Assembly (NCBI RefSeq): GCF_003966265.1
Contig: NZ_RXNV01000003.1
Span: 372,001-436,000 of the forward strand
Reading direction: 5' to 3'
Source of the DNA: Shewanella atlantica
GTDB taxonomy: Bacteria; Pseudomonadota; Gammaproteobacteria; Enterobacterales; Shewanellaceae
DNA: 64,000 nucleotides
Below are positions 1 through 9,886 of the stretch, piece by piece. The notes below the pieces were generated by a model. The model searched no databases. It saw only the letters and a program-made list of their open reading frames with translations, and was not told the DNA's origin. A program made the translations under genes and the position numbers. The number at the start of each line of letters is the position of its first letter. Position 1 is the stretch's first letter.

Positions 1-1049
1 CCCTGCTCGCCTTTCCCAACGTGCTTGAGAAACTCAGTAACGACTTAACCTGGACTCAAAATCTGGGTGATGCATTTCTTCAGGATGAGGCCCGATTACT
101 AGCCAGTATTCAATCATTGAGACAGCAAGCCGATGAGGCCGATAGTTTGTCCCAGATGGACAATGTATCGGTGACACGGGTTAATAATCAGATTGTCATT
201 GAGCCCGCACAACCAGAAGTGATCTACGTGCCCTACTACGATCCTAGAGTCGTCTATGGTCACTGGCGCTGGTACCGTTACCCTCCGGTATATTGGGCAC
301 CATACCCTTACTATGTGCGCCGCCCCTACGGTCATTTCTACTGGAACACAGGCATACATATCACCTTTAACTACCATTTCAGTGCATTCCATTGGAACAA
401 GCATCATGTTGTGGTGACGCACCATCATAATTCACACCACTATCGTCACAGAGGCAGAATCGTCACCAGCCACGGAGCTCAGCGCTGGCAGCATAAGCCA
501 CAACATAGACGGGGTGTCGCGTATCGCAGTAACCATGTGAAGCAAAGATATAATAGCCACCGTCCAAGCATGGCGCATACCAAGCAGGTGAGAAAAGCCG
601 AGCGTCATCAGTTAAATCACGCAAACGTAAGCAACAGCCGACTCCATAAGGGTAAAGCCAACAGCCGCGAGCTAAATAGAAGCCATAAGCTAAACCATCA
701 AATAGGTAAGAGTCGTGAACAGCAATTTACCAGTAAATTGCACCAGACTCCCAGCCACAAACAGATGAAGAGCCATAAGCGGGCAAATAGCCATAAGCCA
801 GTGAAGAGCCATCAGCCCCAACGCTCTACACAGCCAATGCAGAACCATCAGCGAGCGAATAGCCATAAGCCAGTGAAGAGTCATCAACCAGTGAAAAGCC
901 ATCAGCCCCAACGCTCTATACAACCAAAGCAGAGTCATCAACCTGTAAAAAGTCATAACTCCAGCAGACCGAGTCACTCCTCTGCTAATAGAAGCCATAA
1001 GAACGGGGGGCATCAACAAAGCGGAGCCCGGACCAAGATACGCGATTAA
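1..1049 (+). CDS. DUF3300 family protein, 3' part (5' end outside window)
   Basis: The reading frame is open from the window edge (first full codon at base 3, reading LLAFPNVLEKLS), so the gene begins upstream; the GTG at 21 is internal, not a start. The visible N-terminal ~125 residues match the DUF3300 pattern: LTWTQNLGDAFL, then IEPAQPEVIYVPYYDPRVVYG and a Tyr/Trp/Pro-rich stretch. The remaining ~200 residues are a low-complexity basic tail rich in His, Lys, Ser and Asn, with units such as SHKPVKSHQP repeated around bases 760-960. The biochemical role of DUF3300 is not known to me; most family members are exported. The tail could be extracellular or bind metal or polyanion, which is inference from composition. 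A terminator follows at 1113. Confidence 0.85.
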   Translation, partial: LLAFPNVLEKLSNDLTWTQNLGDAFLQDEARLLASIQSLRQQADEADSLSQMDNVSVTRVNNQIVIEPAQPEVIYVPYYDPRVVYGHWRWYRYPPVYWAPYPYYVRRPYGHFYWNTGIHITFNYHFSAFHWNKHHVVVTHHHNSHHYRHRGRIVTSHGAQRWQHKPQHRRGVAYRSNHVKQRYNSHRPSMAHTKQVRKAERHQLNHANVSNSRLHKGKANSRELNRSHKLNHQIGKSREQQFTSKLHQTPSHKQMKSHKRANSHKPVKSHQPQRSTQPMQNHQRANSHKPVKSHQPVKSHQPQRSIQPKQSHQPVKSHNSSRPSHSSANRSHKNGGHQQSGARTKIRD

Positions 1050-1112
1050 TGAATCTGCTCGGGTGCTAAACACCATGGCCCCCACGTAACAAACCCAATG
1101 TAATTAACCAAG

Positions 1113-1138
1113 AAATACCGCTACTTAGCGGTATTTTC
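1113..1138. terminator. Bidirectional Rho-independent terminator
   Basis: A perfect 10-bp stem (AAATACCGCT / AGCGGTATTT) with a 4-base loop ACTT has T residues on one side and A residues on the other. It lies between the convergent DUF3300 gene and the periplasmic binding protein gene and can serve both. Confidence 0.85.
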
Positions 1139-1159
1139 TTTGGTTTTCGCTTCATAACT

Positions 1160-2107
1160 TCATCTATCGCTTAAGTTCGGAGCAGATCCAGATTTAAGCC
1201 GGGAGTTGAGGTCAGAGTACTGCTCAAGATAATGTTGCAACAAGGCCTCCCCCTGAGTTTTTCGGATCTCCGACAGGGTAAGCCAGAACTGAAGTGAGAA
1301 CTCAGGGTGCGCCTTATACCATTGATGAGAGACGGGCATAAACCAATGTACACGCATAAAGGGAGGGGCTATCGATACCAGCTTATCGGAGAGTTGCAGA
1401 TCCATAACCACTCGGCGGCCAATAGTCTCCTCTACCACATAACCATCTAACCGCCCCAAGGCCAATAAGGCGAAGCCATCGGTAAGGGAGAGGTTTTGAT
1501 TGTACAGCACTCCTAGTTCACTCAATTTTTTATAGGCAATGTAACCTAACGGTGCCGCGATACCGTGGCGAACACCCGAGAAATGACTGCCGTCCCAGTT
1601 GAGCTCAGAACCTGATTTAGTATAGATAAGGTAATCGACAAACCAGATCGCCATCTCATTATCTGCCACTTCCCCAGCTTTAGGGAATACGCCCCAAGAG
1701 TCACGCTCTGAAGACCAGATAGCGGCAATGATCCCATCGACTTTGCCTTGACCCAGCTGCTGAATGCAACGCTTCCAAGGCATAAAGGAGAAGTTTAACT
1801 CTATACCACGCTGCTCCGCCGCAAGAATTAACAGATCCGGTAGGACACCATGTTCACCGAGTAGCACCATGCCATCCTCGGGTACACCCTGGATAAAAGG
1901 CATATTATCTTGCATCTCAAAACAGATTCGAAATGGCCTGTCTGGTGTCTCTGCAGCCATAGATGTTCCAATAACTCCCCCTGAAATTCCCGCCATAGTC
2001 AGCACTAACCCTAAAAGGCAAAGACTACGGCCTAACCAACGAATGACAAGGCTATACCAGAAATGAGTACTCGGTGAATAAATGCAATGACTCAAGATGC
2101 TCTCCAT
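1160..2107 (-). CDS. Periplasmic solute-binding protein of the SBP_bac_3 type
   Basis: 315 residues. A basic/hydrophobic N-terminus (~20-50) ending at SMAAET is a signal peptide. The mature part has the plan of extracellular solute-binding proteins family 3: GEHGVLPDLLILAAEQRGIE, then FMPWKRCIQQLGQGKVDGIIAA (each a typical motif), followed by a second lobe with DGFALLALGRLDGYVVEE. In this group the protein binds a small polar solute in the periplasm. Single-gene members without ABC partners are common in Shewanella, and no permease or ATPase lies next to it, so the substrate and whether it works in transport or sensing cannot be told. It is divergent from the YeeE-type gene across a 630-bp gap. 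Confidence 0.75.
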   Translation of the reverse strand: MESILSHCIYSPSTHFWYSLVIRWLGRSLCLLGLVLTMAGISGGVIGTSMAAETPDRPFRICFEMQDNMPFIQGVPEDGMVLLGEHGVLPDLLILAAEQRGIELNFSFMPWKRCIQQLGQGKVDGIIAAIWSSERDSWGVFPKAGEVADNEMAIWFVDYLIYTKSGSELNWDGSHFSGVRHGIAAPLGYIAYKKLSELGVLYNQNLSLTDGFALLALGRLDGYVVEETIGRRVVMDLQLSDKLVSIAPPFMRVHWFMPVSHQWYKAHPEFSLQFWLTLSEIRKTQGEALLQHYLEQYSDLNSRLKSGSAPNLSDR

Positions 2108-2740
2108 CGGTTTATCTTGCTATACACCTAAAGATCTTTTAGTTGATGAATTCCCCTTTGTCCATCCAAGCAAGTCATTGCCCATCGAAACCGGAAGACA
2201 GCAAGGAACCAGACGAACTCAAAGACAAGCCTGAATTAGTCACAGATATGTTAAACAGATAGTAGACAGACGCAAACAGGAAACACGACGAGGAGTTTTA
2301 GGTTAAACGTCCTAACAGCTCACGGATCTGATACCTGAAAAGTGACTTATTTAAAGAGAAACTTAACATGCTAGTGTTGTGGGCCCTCAATAGTTCGAGA
2401 GCCGGTACAAATATTAAATTGTATCTTAAACGATAAGCGAATCTATGAAGCTAAGGGCTAACTATCCACTTATATATCCGCTACAGACTGTGTCTCAGTC
2501 TGTTTACGCTTGTCTAAGCGCAACCCAATAATACTTCCTGCTTAATATTACTTCCTACTCAATATAGCCGGAGGAACCAAGATATTCCAAATGGTCATAT
2601 CAAACACTGGACACGGGACTCAGTTATCCCGACAATTCGCCCATCATTTAACTTCTGTGTTGTTATCAGTTGAACCATGGCCACTGAGCCACTGTCACTT
2701 CTCTGTTATCTACGTCATTTAATTTAAAATTGTTGTATTA
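2108..2740. other. Long divergent intergenic region, no gene recognised
   Basis: This 633-bp gap separates the divergent starts of the binding protein (minus) and the YeeE-type transporter (plus), so promoters for both must lie here. No open frame with a ribosome-binding site, no terminator hairpin and no repeat was recognised. Confidence 0.5.
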
Positions 2741-3994
2741 ATGAATAAAAAACAAGCCTTCTCTGCCGTCTCAATCCTTATTGCCACCATAGTCTTGGGT
2801 GGCACATTGCTTGAGGACTCATCTCTTTTTTTACGTTTACTGCTCGGTTTGAGTCTTGGGTTCGCCTTAGCCAAAGGCTCAATTGGTTTTGCCGGCAGTG
2901 TTAACCGTGCCTACAGGCGCGGCTCGACTCAACTCCTGCAAACCTTGATGCTGATGTTTGTGGTGACCGCCATAATCAATGCCGGAATCTTACTCAACTC
3001 TGATATCAATAATTATGATCTCTGGGTTAATCCAATCAACTTAGGCTTACTCGTCGGTGGCGTGATGTTTGGCGCAGGCATGAGTCTGTCGAGCTGCTGT
3101 GCGACAGGCGTCATGGTGGAGTTGGTGAGTGATGTTCCCCGAGCATTAACCACACTGTTGTTTTTCGGTGCAGGTGTTTTTATCGGCTTTCCGCTTCAGG
3201 CGACCCAGAGCTGGATCACCACGACGGCATTGTCTTCAGCCAGTTTCATGGGTAAAGGCGTCTACCTTCCGGATCTATTTAGCCAAGGCCCGTTAAACGG
3301 ATACTTCATGGCTGTGTTGATGACGATAACACTCGCCGGCATCGTGGTTTTTTATGCCAAGAAGTATGAAAACTACCGTCGCACCAATGGCTCATTCTTA
3401 GGTGTCGATGGAGAGATCGCGCGTCAAAACATGACACCGAGAGAGACTAAGCAAGGCTTCACCCTATTGAGTGTCGACAGCTATCGACAGTGGCTGGGGA
3501 GCCTGTGGGATATGAAGAGCACGGCAATCGTTATCGCCCTGATCTTCGGTGTGATGATGATGTCCACAGGCGCAGGATGGGGCGCGTCGACTCCATTCGG
3601 GATCTGGTTCGCTAAAGGCCTAATGGCCTTAGGCGTCAGCATAGATGATATAACCAACTTTACTCATCGCCCTGCGGCCATGTTTACCACCCCATTTTTT
3701 AGTCATGGTATTTCGGTGCAGAACTTTGCGATCATGCTGGGCACCTTAATTGCGGTACTCTTCATGGGAAGGTTTTCCTTCTCATTTAAGCTTAACCACT
3801 CAGTTAAGCAGTTCGCGCTCTTCGCCTTAGGCGGCCTGCTGATGGGCTTAGGCACTCGTTTCGCCAATGGTTGTAATGTGGGCGCCCTGTTTACCCCTAT
3901 CGCTAATTTTTCATTGTCTGGCTGGGTCTATCTGATATTTTTGCTAATCGGTGGTGTGTTCGGCAATCGATTTCAGCAAGCTGTTGTAAAATAG
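2741..3994 (+). CDS. YeeE/YedE family (thiosulfate/sulfur-type) membrane transporter
   Basis: 417 residues, with about ten hydrophobic segments. Two internally related halves each carry the family signature with cysteine: GAGMSLSSCCATG near residue 115 and GLGTRFANGCNVGALF near residue 375, followed by LSGWVYLIFLLIGGVFGNRF. In the YeeE/TsuA family these conserved cysteines line the path for thiosulfate or related sulfur species through the inner membrane. The CC pair in the first half and the single Cys in the second are intact. No TusA-like (YeeD) partner gene is adjacent, unlike many family loci. Substrate (thiosulfate or other sulfur compound) is inferred from family only. Confidence 0.85.
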   Translation: MNKKQAFSAVSILIATIVLGGTLLEDSSLFLRLLLGLSLGFALAKGSIGFAGSVNRAYRRGSTQLLQTLMLMFVVTAIINAGILLNSDINNYDLWVNPINLGLLVGGVMFGAGMSLSSCCATGVMVELVSDVPRALTTLLFFGAGVFIGFPLQATQSWITTTALSSASFMGKGVYLPDLFSQGPLNGYFMAVLMTITLAGIVVFYAKKYENYRRTNGSFLGVDGEIARQNMTPRETKQGFTLLSVDSYRQWLGSLWDMKSTAIVIALIFGVMMMSTGAGWGASTPFGIWFAKGLMALGVSIDDITNFTHRPAAMFTTPFFSHGISVQNFAIMLGTLIAVLFMGRFSFSFKLNHSVKQFALFALGGLLMGLGTRFANGCNVGALFTPIANFSLSGWVYLIFLLIGGVFGNRFQQAVVK

Positions 3995-4019
3995 TCAGAA
4001 TAAAACAATGGAACACGCT

Positions 4020-4060
4020 AAGACAGAGTAGAGTAATTGCACACTTCACTCTGTCTTTTA
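4020..4060 (+). terminator. Probable terminator of the YeeE-type gene
   Basis: The arms AAGACAGAGT (4020-4029) and ACTCTGTCTT (4048-4057) pair perfectly around an 18-base loop and are followed by TTTA. It lies 25 bases after the transporter stop codon. Confidence 0.65.
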
Positions 4061-4224
4061 CCAACCGGGATTAACCTTCAAGTTCAGCCGCACCGCCCCC
4101 ATCAACACTCCCGCTTACAAAATACCTAAACTCAGAGCAGACCAGATATCTATCACTCTTAACGGTGCATATGTTATAAATAGGTTAAATGCATTCATCA
4201 TCAAGGATAGAGGGGGAGCTAGAT

Positions 4225-4731
4225 TTGATTATTGCTGAAACGGACAGGCTGGTTTTACGGCACTTCAACGACCAGGATACTCATGCCATATACCTGCTTA
4301 ACAGCATTCCGGAGATATTGACCTATATTCCAGGCGAGCCTATGTCATCAATATCTCAGGCCGAGCAGATATTGAATGAAGTCATACTACCAAGCTATGA
4401 AGAGTTAGGTTATTGCCGCTGGGCTGTCGAGCATAAAGCCGATAAACGCGTCATAGGGTTTTGCGGACCCAAATTTGTTACCGAATTTAACGAAGTCGAA
4501 TTGGGGTATCGCTATCTGCCTGAATATTGGGGCAAGGGGATCGGCTTCGAAGCCGGAAGTAAGGCGCTGGAAGCGTTCCCGCAATTTGGTATCGATGAGG
4601 CCATAGCCTTAATCTTGTTAGGTAATAAAGGCTCTGAAGCATTAGCCAGAAAAGTGGGCATGATTGAACGTGGAAGAGATAGCTATATGGGACATAAGGT
4701 CACGGTATTTCATAAGCAGTTAACGACTTAA
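4225..4731 (+). CDS. GNAT family N-acetyltransferase (RimJ/RimL-like)
   Basis: The frame is open from an ATG at 4189, but that codon has no ribosome-binding site. A TTG at 4225 is preceded by AGGGGGAG at a 6-base spacing and gives the usual family N-terminus, LIIAETDRLVLRHF, so I place the start there (168 residues). The protein has the acetyltransferase-3 plan: ETDRLVLR strand, VIGFCGPKF, VELGYRYLPEYWGKGIGFEA (acetyl-CoA pyrophosphate loop) and ARKVGMIERG near the end. It should transfer acetyl from acetyl-CoA to an amine of a protein or small molecule; the acceptor is unknown. Confidence 0.85.
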   Translation: MIIAETDRLVLRHFNDQDTHAIYLLNSIPEILTYIPGEPMSSISQAEQILNEVILPSYEELGYCRWAVEHKADKRVIGFCGPKFVTEFNEVELGYRYLPEYWGKGIGFEAGSKALEAFPQFGIDEAIALILLGNKGSEALARKVGMIERGRDSYMGHKVTVFHKQLTT

Positions 4732-4792
4732 GACAGGTTAAGACTAAAGCCACTGCTGCATTTTCGAATAAACAAACCTTTAGCATATAAAA

Positions 4793-4825
4793 CGGGAGCC
4801 CTTTGGCTCCCGCTTACTTTTTTTC
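4793..4825. terminator. Bidirectional Rho-independent terminator
   Basis: An 8-bp GC-rich stem CGGGAGCC / GGCTCCCG with loop CTTT is followed by CTTACTTTTTTT on the plus strand. It sits between the convergent acetyltransferase and MCP genes. Confidence 0.85.
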
Positions 4826-4834
4826 GAGTCAAAC

Positions 4835-6511
4835 CTAGACCTTAAATTGGGTCAACTGATTAGACAGCGTCTCGCTGATGCGATTTAACGACTCGCAGGT
4901 TTCTACCGTATTCGACACCTGAAGCGATGTAAGGTTAGACAACTCGTTAATCTGAATCACTCGCTGATTCAACTCGTCGGTTACCCCGGTTTGCTCTGTA
5001 GCCGCATGGGCTATTTGCGTATTCATCTCTGTCACGGTATGCATGGAGCCGGTTATCGCATCCAGCGCCTCACTCGCAGATTGCGCACCTTGCAGGGTGT
5101 CAGAACTCACCGTCTTGCTCGACTCCATTGCCGTCACGGCTTGTTTGGTCAGAGTTTGGATCTCATCGATGATCTCCCGAATATCCTTGGTACTACTTTC
5201 CGCCTTTGCAGCAAGGGCTCTGACTTCATCGGCCACGACTGCAAAACCTCTCCCCTGCTCACCAGCCCTCGCGGCCTCGATGGCAGCGTTCAGTGCCAAC
5301 AAGTTTGTCTGCTCCGATACCGACTGAATAACATTAACTACGGAGTAGATAGAGGAAGACTTTTGATCCAATGAATCGATGACATCCACAGCACTCTGTA
5401 CTTCATCGGCAAGGCTGGCAACCGAACTCAACGCACTGTTAACGACCAACTTACCCGAATCGGCATGCCCATTGACCTCAACCGCCGCCGTTTCGGCACC
5501 TATGGCATTCTGGGCAACTTCCTGGGAGGTGACACTCATCTCATTGATTGCGGTGGCTATCTGTTCAACTTCCTGCTGCTGTTTATGCATAGCTTCGTTG
5601 CCATCAGTCATGGCCTGCAGGGTTTGATTCGAGGCCTGACGTAACTCCTCCATTGAGTGGGTGACATCGGTAAGCAGAACCTGAATTTTTTCAACGAAAC
5701 GATTGAAGGCGCCGGCAATCAATGCCATCTCATCGTCCCCCTCCGCCTCAAGCCGCTGAGTAAGGTCGCCATCACCATCGGCAATATCCTGCATAAGGTG
5801 CACAGTCTTATTGATAGGGTGAATAACGGCCCGCACGATAAGGAACGCGGCAGCCATAGACAGCAAGGCCAAAATCACTAACGCAGACACAAACAGTTTT
5901 TGTTGCCATTGCACTTCGCCGGAAGCTTCAGTCGCCAACTCTTTAATTTCGGCGCTGGTATCCATGGTCGATTGACTCACCTCAACCTGCTGACGCAAGA
6001 AAGCGTCTAACTCGGAGACCTTAGCAGCCTGCTGTGAAATTTGAACGCTGAAGTTGTCCATATTCTTAGACGAATCGACAATATTAATTAATGCCTCACG
6101 CCTGAGTCGCTCACTGATATCACCTATCTCATCGCTGACCTCTTCCAGAATAGACAGCGCATCTTCGTCGGTCACATCTTCCGATAGCTCTTCGATTGTG
6201 CCCATCAACTCGGTCAGTGTCTCGTTGATATCATCAACCTTCTTACTGATAAGTTTTGTTCTCTGGTTTGCACGCTTGATACCATCGACAATCGACATCA
6301 TGTCGGCATTGACGACGCCGAGTTGCTGGCTTCCGCTGGCCGAGCCTTGCGTGGCCTTCTCGGCACTCTTTGCACTACTCGATGATGCATCGACAACCTG
6401 CTCAAAACGTTGAATCAGGCCATTGAAAGAGACCATAGCGCCAATGCTAATCCCGATAAGCAAAACACACAGTAGAGCGCCACTTGCATATAACTTTGTT
6501 TTTATTAGCAT
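4835..6511 (-). CDS. Methyl-accepting chemotaxis protein
   Basis: 558 residues. TM1 lies at ~10-30, a periplasmic helical sensor at ~30-205 contains a coiled region rich in I/S/E, TM2 at ~207-230, HAMP at ~230-285 ([27 protein letters not shown]), and the cytoplasmic signalling hairpin fills ~290-556. The highly conserved tip is present ([20 protein letters not shown] then [13 protein letters not shown]). It should control CheA/CheW and flagellar behaviour. No C-terminal CheR-tethering pentapeptide was seen; the protein ends QLTQFKV. The upstream gene (28-base gap, same strand) encodes a secreted tandem PilJ-type protein, so the pair probably forms an operon. Confidence 0.93.
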   Translation of the reverse strand: MLIKTKLYASGALLCVLLIGISIGAMVSFNGLIQRFEQVVDASSSSAKSAEKATQGSASGSQQLGVVNADMMSIVDGIKRANQRTKLISKKVDDINETLTELMGTIEELSEDVTDEDALSILEEVSDEIGDISERLRREALINIVDSSKNMDNFSVQISQQAAKVSELDAFLRQQVEVSQSTMDTSAEIKELATEASGEVQWQQKLFVSALVILALLSMAAAFLIVRAVIHPINKTVHLMQDIADGDGDLTQRLEAEGDDEMALIAGAFNRFVEKIQVLLTDVTHSMEELRQASNQTLQAMTDGNEAMHKQQQEVEQIATAINEMSVTSQEVAQNAIGAETAAVEVNGHADSGKLVVNSALSSVASLADEVQSAVDVIDSLDQKSSSIYSVVNVIQSVSEQTNLLALNAAIEAARAGEQGRGFAVVADEVRALAAKAESSTKDIREIIDEIQTLTKQAVTAMESSKTVSSDTLQGAQSASEALDAITGSMHTVTEMNTQIAHAATEQTGVTDELNQRVIQINELSNLTSLQVSNTVETCESLNRISETLSNQLTQFKV

Positions 6512-6539
6512 AAAGTTATCCCCGCTAAGTTAAGTTCTA

Positions 6540-7436
6540 CTATTTCGCCGCCTCTTTCTCGTATAGCTTAACTGCGGCATTCATCTGCTTGAGTAACGGG
6601 AGATTAGACTGGGCAACGGCGTCAACTTGAGCCGGAGATATTGCAGTCGTTTTATAATCGGCGCCCTGTTCAACCAAAGGCTTAAACTTAACCCATAAGC
6701 CATCAACCACATCCAGTTGCTCTCGGATGTGTTGGGGTTTTGTACCGGGTAAACCTAACACCTCGTCGCCATCTTTTAACCCTTTAAGGGTACGGTCGAA
6801 CAGGGAGTAGGTTTCGAGCAAATTCAATTTATTCTGCTCAACGTCATGGCCCAGGGCTATGAGAAAAAATTCTTTACTCATCTTCTGAGTCAGCATTCTC
6901 TGCTTACCCGAAAGGTTAAGGGTGGCAGCAAGACCCGGTGCCGCTTTCAGCCCACTCTTCTTCGCCTCTTTTTCATATAATCCCACCGCCTTATTCATCT
7001 GTTTCAGCAAGGGAAGATTCTGGCTGGCAATCACTGCTAACTGCTCATCAGACACGGCCTTAGAGGTAATAATTGATTGAATGACGGGATAGAACTCGGC
7101 CCAGATGCCGGCAACCTTATCGAGTTGGCGAACGATACGTTTACTCTCGGTAGCAGGCAGTCCCAGAGATGCGTCTCCCTCTTTCAAACCTTTAAGGGTT
7201 TTATCAAACAGTGATGAGGTGGCCGATAAGTTTGATAGGTTTTTTTCGGCGTCGACACTCAGCCCTATCAGAGTCACCTCTTTGGACATCTTCTGGGACA
7301 ACATACGTTGCTTACCGGAGAGGTTCAAGATCACACCATATTCAGCCGAGGTGGGTTCAGCGTAAGCTGAAAAGCTAAAGCCAAACATCAAGCCACATAA
7401 AACGCACATGCTGATAAACAGGTTATAAAGTTTCAT
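6540..7436 (-). CDS. Secreted protein with two PilJ-type (type IV pili MCP N-terminal) sensor domains
   Basis: 298 residues. Signal peptide ~1-26 ending SFSAYAEP. The rest is an internal duplication: residues ~33-150 and ~170-290 both contain LNLSGKQRML(S/T)QKMSKE, LFD(K/R)TLKGLK(E/D)GD, a LGLP stretch and NLPLLKQMN(K/A)AV(G/K)LYEKEA. The NLSGKQRMLSQKM motif is the hallmark of the PilJ/NarX-like helical sensing domain, which in NarX binds nitrate. Here it has no membrane anchor and no output domain, so it is a soluble periplasmic protein. Lying directly upstream of an MCP, it may act as a ligand-binding partner for that receptor (inference). Arginines in both RML motifs are retained. Confidence 0.85.
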   Translation of the reverse strand: MKLYNLFISMCVLCGLMFGFSFSAYAEPTSAEYGVILNLSGKQRMLSQKMSKEVTLIGLSVDAEKNLSNLSATSSLFDKTLKGLKEGDASLGLPATESKRIVRQLDKVAGIWAEFYPVIQSIITSKAVSDEQLAVIASQNLPLLKQMNKAVGLYEKEAKKSGLKAAPGLAATLNLSGKQRMLTQKMSKEFFLIALGHDVEQNKLNLLETYSLFDRTLKGLKDGDEVLGLPGTKPQHIREQLDVVDGLWVKFKPLVEQGADYKTTAISPAQVDAVAQSNLPLLKQMNAAVKLYEKEAAK

Positions 7437-7823
7437 TTTCGAGATCCTTTCAATTAAAGCCTACACGTTCAGCTAAATAACCCGAGTTCAGGTTAAATAA
7501 AACTATAGTTCAATAATATGCCAATAGCTCTCGCTATTCCTACAAAGTTAAGCTGTTTAACCAACTACTTATGATATAAGCTCATGGTTAAACTCGTTCA
7601 GTTTACTTTACAGATTTTTAAAGTTATAAAACCAAAAATTTATTCGAACAGCAACTCTACTAGCATAGTAAATTATCACCTCAAATAGAATTGAGAGCCA
7701 TTAGACCCTTGGCTATTTCTAACCAACCACTTCCACCAAGCCGTCAAGATCGATGCGAGCGGATTTCCCCCAAAAGTATTGCCCGAACACACATAATGAA
7801 TGTCAGGCACATCAATTCCCCGT
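7437..7823. other. AT-rich intergenic region upstream of the PilJ-type gene
   Basis: This 387-bp gap lies downstream of the amidohydrolase and upstream of the PilJ-type/MCP pair, both on the minus strand. It should carry the promoter of the pair. No hairpin terminator, small gene or repeat was recognised. Confidence 0.45.
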
Positions 7824-9473
7824 TCAAAAAACTCTCATTCCATCGACCCAGGTTTGGTTGACCTTGGTCTGCCATAAACGCTCAGGTTCAACGTTAAAGA
7901 TATCGCTATCGATTAAGATGAAGTCGGCCTTCATTCCGGGTTTGAGTTGACCAATCAGATTCTCCTGATGGGCAGCGAACGCGGCATCACGGGTAAAACT
8001 CTTCAAAGCTTCGATAAGCGTCATCCTCTCCTGACTATACCAGCCACCCTCGGGCAGATTCTTATGATCCTGACGAGTTATTGATGCGTGCAGACCAAAG
8101 AAGGGGTTAGCCGATTCAATCGGGAAATCTGAACCTGCGGCAATGATAGCGTCAGACTCAAGCAGCTTCCGCCAGGCATAAGCTCCCTTGATACGCTTAT
8201 TACCGAGTCGGTCTTCGGCCATATTTTTATCACTGGTGGCATGTGTCGCCTGCATCGAGGCGATGACATTGAGCTTGGCAAACCTGGGAATATCTTCGAG
8301 CCTTAGCACCTGAGCATGCTCAACTCTGTGTCTTAACTCCCGGGTTCCGGTCTGTTTAATCAAGGCTTCATAGTTATCCAGCACCAGTTTATTGGCATTA
8401 TCGCCAATGGCATGGGTATTAACCTGAAAGCCCGCCTCCATGGCCATCTTCATGGTCTCCATCAGCTTCTTGTCTGAATAGAGGAGTAACCCCCTGTGAC
8501 CGGGGAGATCACTGTAATCTTCGATGAGTGCTGCACCGCGGCTTCCCAGGGCTCCATCGGAGGATATTTTAACGCTTCTGATCGCGAGCTTATCTGAGCT
8601 ATCCAGGTAGGGCCCCTTCTCCATCAGAGTCTTAAACTGCTCATCTGCCGCAGAGACCATGGTATAGACGCGTATAGGCATCAGCTCAGACTTAGCCAAC
8701 GACTTATATACCTCCAGAGTCATACTTCCCACGCCGGCATCATGAACACTGGTGAGCCCAAGCTTTGCCAGTGCATTCATAGAGGTAAGCAGCACACTCT
8801 CCTGCTCAGAGCGCGTCAGAGAGGGAATGTTTTCAGTGATCAGATCCATGGCATTATCGATAAATACCCCGGTAGGTAAGCCGTTGGCATCACGAACGAT
8901 CTCCCCTCCTTTGGGTGACTGAGTTTCGACGCCTATATTGGCCAGCTTCATGGCAGCGCTGTTCGCCCAGCCGGCATGACCATCGATGCGCCTGAGCCAG
9001 ACCGGCGTATCAGGAAAGAGTTTGTCCAGGCTCAAAGCCGTTGGAAATGACTTTTCCGGCCAAAGAACCTGATTCCATCCTCGTCCCTGGATCCAACTCA
9101 GCTCAGGGTTTTCAGCGCGAAATAAGCGCACCCGCTCCACCGCGTCTTGCTCAGACTCGGCCCCTCGAAGTTGTACCCGCATCAGACTGAGACCGTATCC
9201 CAAGACATGCCCATGAGCATCGATGAGTCCCGGCAGCATGGTTTGCCCCTGACCATCGATATGTTTCAAATCCGCATCATCCGGTAATGACTCACCTTGA
9301 AAGAAAAGTCTATCGACCCTGTCCCCTTTAAAGGTCATGGCCTTGAACTGGGTTAACTTCCCATCATTGATGCTATAGCCTTTGATATTGGTGATTAAGC
9401 TCGTTTCACCCAAGGTGCTGAAACTAAGAAGAATACTGCTGGCGAGAAGTGATTTTATTATTTTTTTCATCAT
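7824..9473 (-). CDS. Exported metal-dependent amidohydrolase (YtcJ-like)
   Basis: 549 residues with an N-terminal signal peptide (MMKKIIKSLLASSILLSFS, cleavage near residue 22). The composite amidohydrolase fold is clear: small beta-domain, then LPGLIDAHGHVLGYG (HxH metal ligands), later VNTHAIGDNAN, HRVEHAQVLRLEDI and GSDFPIESANPFFGLHASI (catalytic Asp), ending in the second half of the beta-domain with KADFILIDSDIFNVEPE. This is the Amidohydro_3/YtcJ group, periplasmic hydrolases of N-substituted amides with unknown natural substrate. The start ATG at 9473 has GGGAG 11 bases upstream. Single gene with terminators upstream isolating it. Confidence 0.9.
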   Translation of the reverse strand: MMKKIIKSLLASSILLSFSTLGETSLITNIKGYSINDGKLTQFKAMTFKGDRVDRLFFQGESLPDDADLKHIDGQGQTMLPGLIDAHGHVLGYGLSLMRVQLRGAESEQDAVERVRLFRAENPELSWIQGRGWNQVLWPEKSFPTALSLDKLFPDTPVWLRRIDGHAGWANSAAMKLANIGVETQSPKGGEIVRDANGLPTGVFIDNAMDLITENIPSLTRSEQESVLLTSMNALAKLGLTSVHDAGVGSMTLEVYKSLAKSELMPIRVYTMVSAADEQFKTLMEKGPYLDSSDKLAIRSVKISSDGALGSRGAALIEDYSDLPGHRGLLLYSDKKLMETMKMAMEAGFQVNTHAIGDNANKLVLDNYEALIKQTGTRELRHRVEHAQVLRLEDIPRFAKLNVIASMQATHATSDKNMAEDRLGNKRIKGAYAWRKLLESDAIIAAGSDFPIESANPFFGLHASITRQDHKNLPEGGWYSQERMTLIEALKSFTRDAAFAAHQENLIGQLKPGMKADFILIDSDIFNVEPERLWQTKVNQTWVDGMRVF

Positions 9474-9575
9474 TTTATGAACTGCTCCCGTTTATATCTG
9501 TTTGATATTATCACGGGGTAATAATTGCGCAAATTTTCAAGAAAATTACTCAGAAAAAAGATAATGGAACTGAAA

Positions 9576-9609
9576 CAAAAAAATGCCGGTCAATATGATT
9601 GACCGGCAT
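9576..9609 (-). terminator. Rho-independent terminator, minus strand (second of a pair)
   Basis: A 12-bp perfect stem ATGCCGGTCAAT / ATTGACCGGCAT with a 3-base loop is preceded on the plus strand by an A run, which is a U run for minus-strand transcripts. It stands upstream of the amidohydrolase start and would stop readthrough from upstream. Confidence 0.8.
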
Positions 9610-9886
9610 AGGGTTGGAGGGGGGAGATTGTTGAAGGTGTTATCTACATATGGATCTTATTACACTGTGATGGTCTGACTTCGAACTGTTTTAATTATTT
9701 TTACACTCGTTAGCTTTAGTATATCCCTGCAAGAGCAACAATAATCGAATCTGACAGACGAGGGTATAGTGCATATCGAACCAGACAAGCATTACGTGAG
9801 GGTAATTAGGGCTATATTTGGCGGATTCAGCTTCACGGTAATAAACGGGCAGGCTGAAAATGGAAGGACAATGGGCTCGCAATCGG
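9610..9886. other. Stretch bracketed by two minus-strand terminators
   Basis: About 280 bp between the terminators at 9576-9609 and 9887-9931. A short minus-strand frame (9691-9882) exists but has no ribosome-binding site or recognisable composition, so I do not call it. The bracket could indicate an unrecognised small transcript on the minus strand. Confidence 0.3.

Noticed and set aside
690..1085. 131-codon minus-strand frame inside the DUF3300 gene
   Set aside because: It is the antisense reading of the repetitive His/Lys-rich tail (LMALHWLM-type repeats) and has no independent support.
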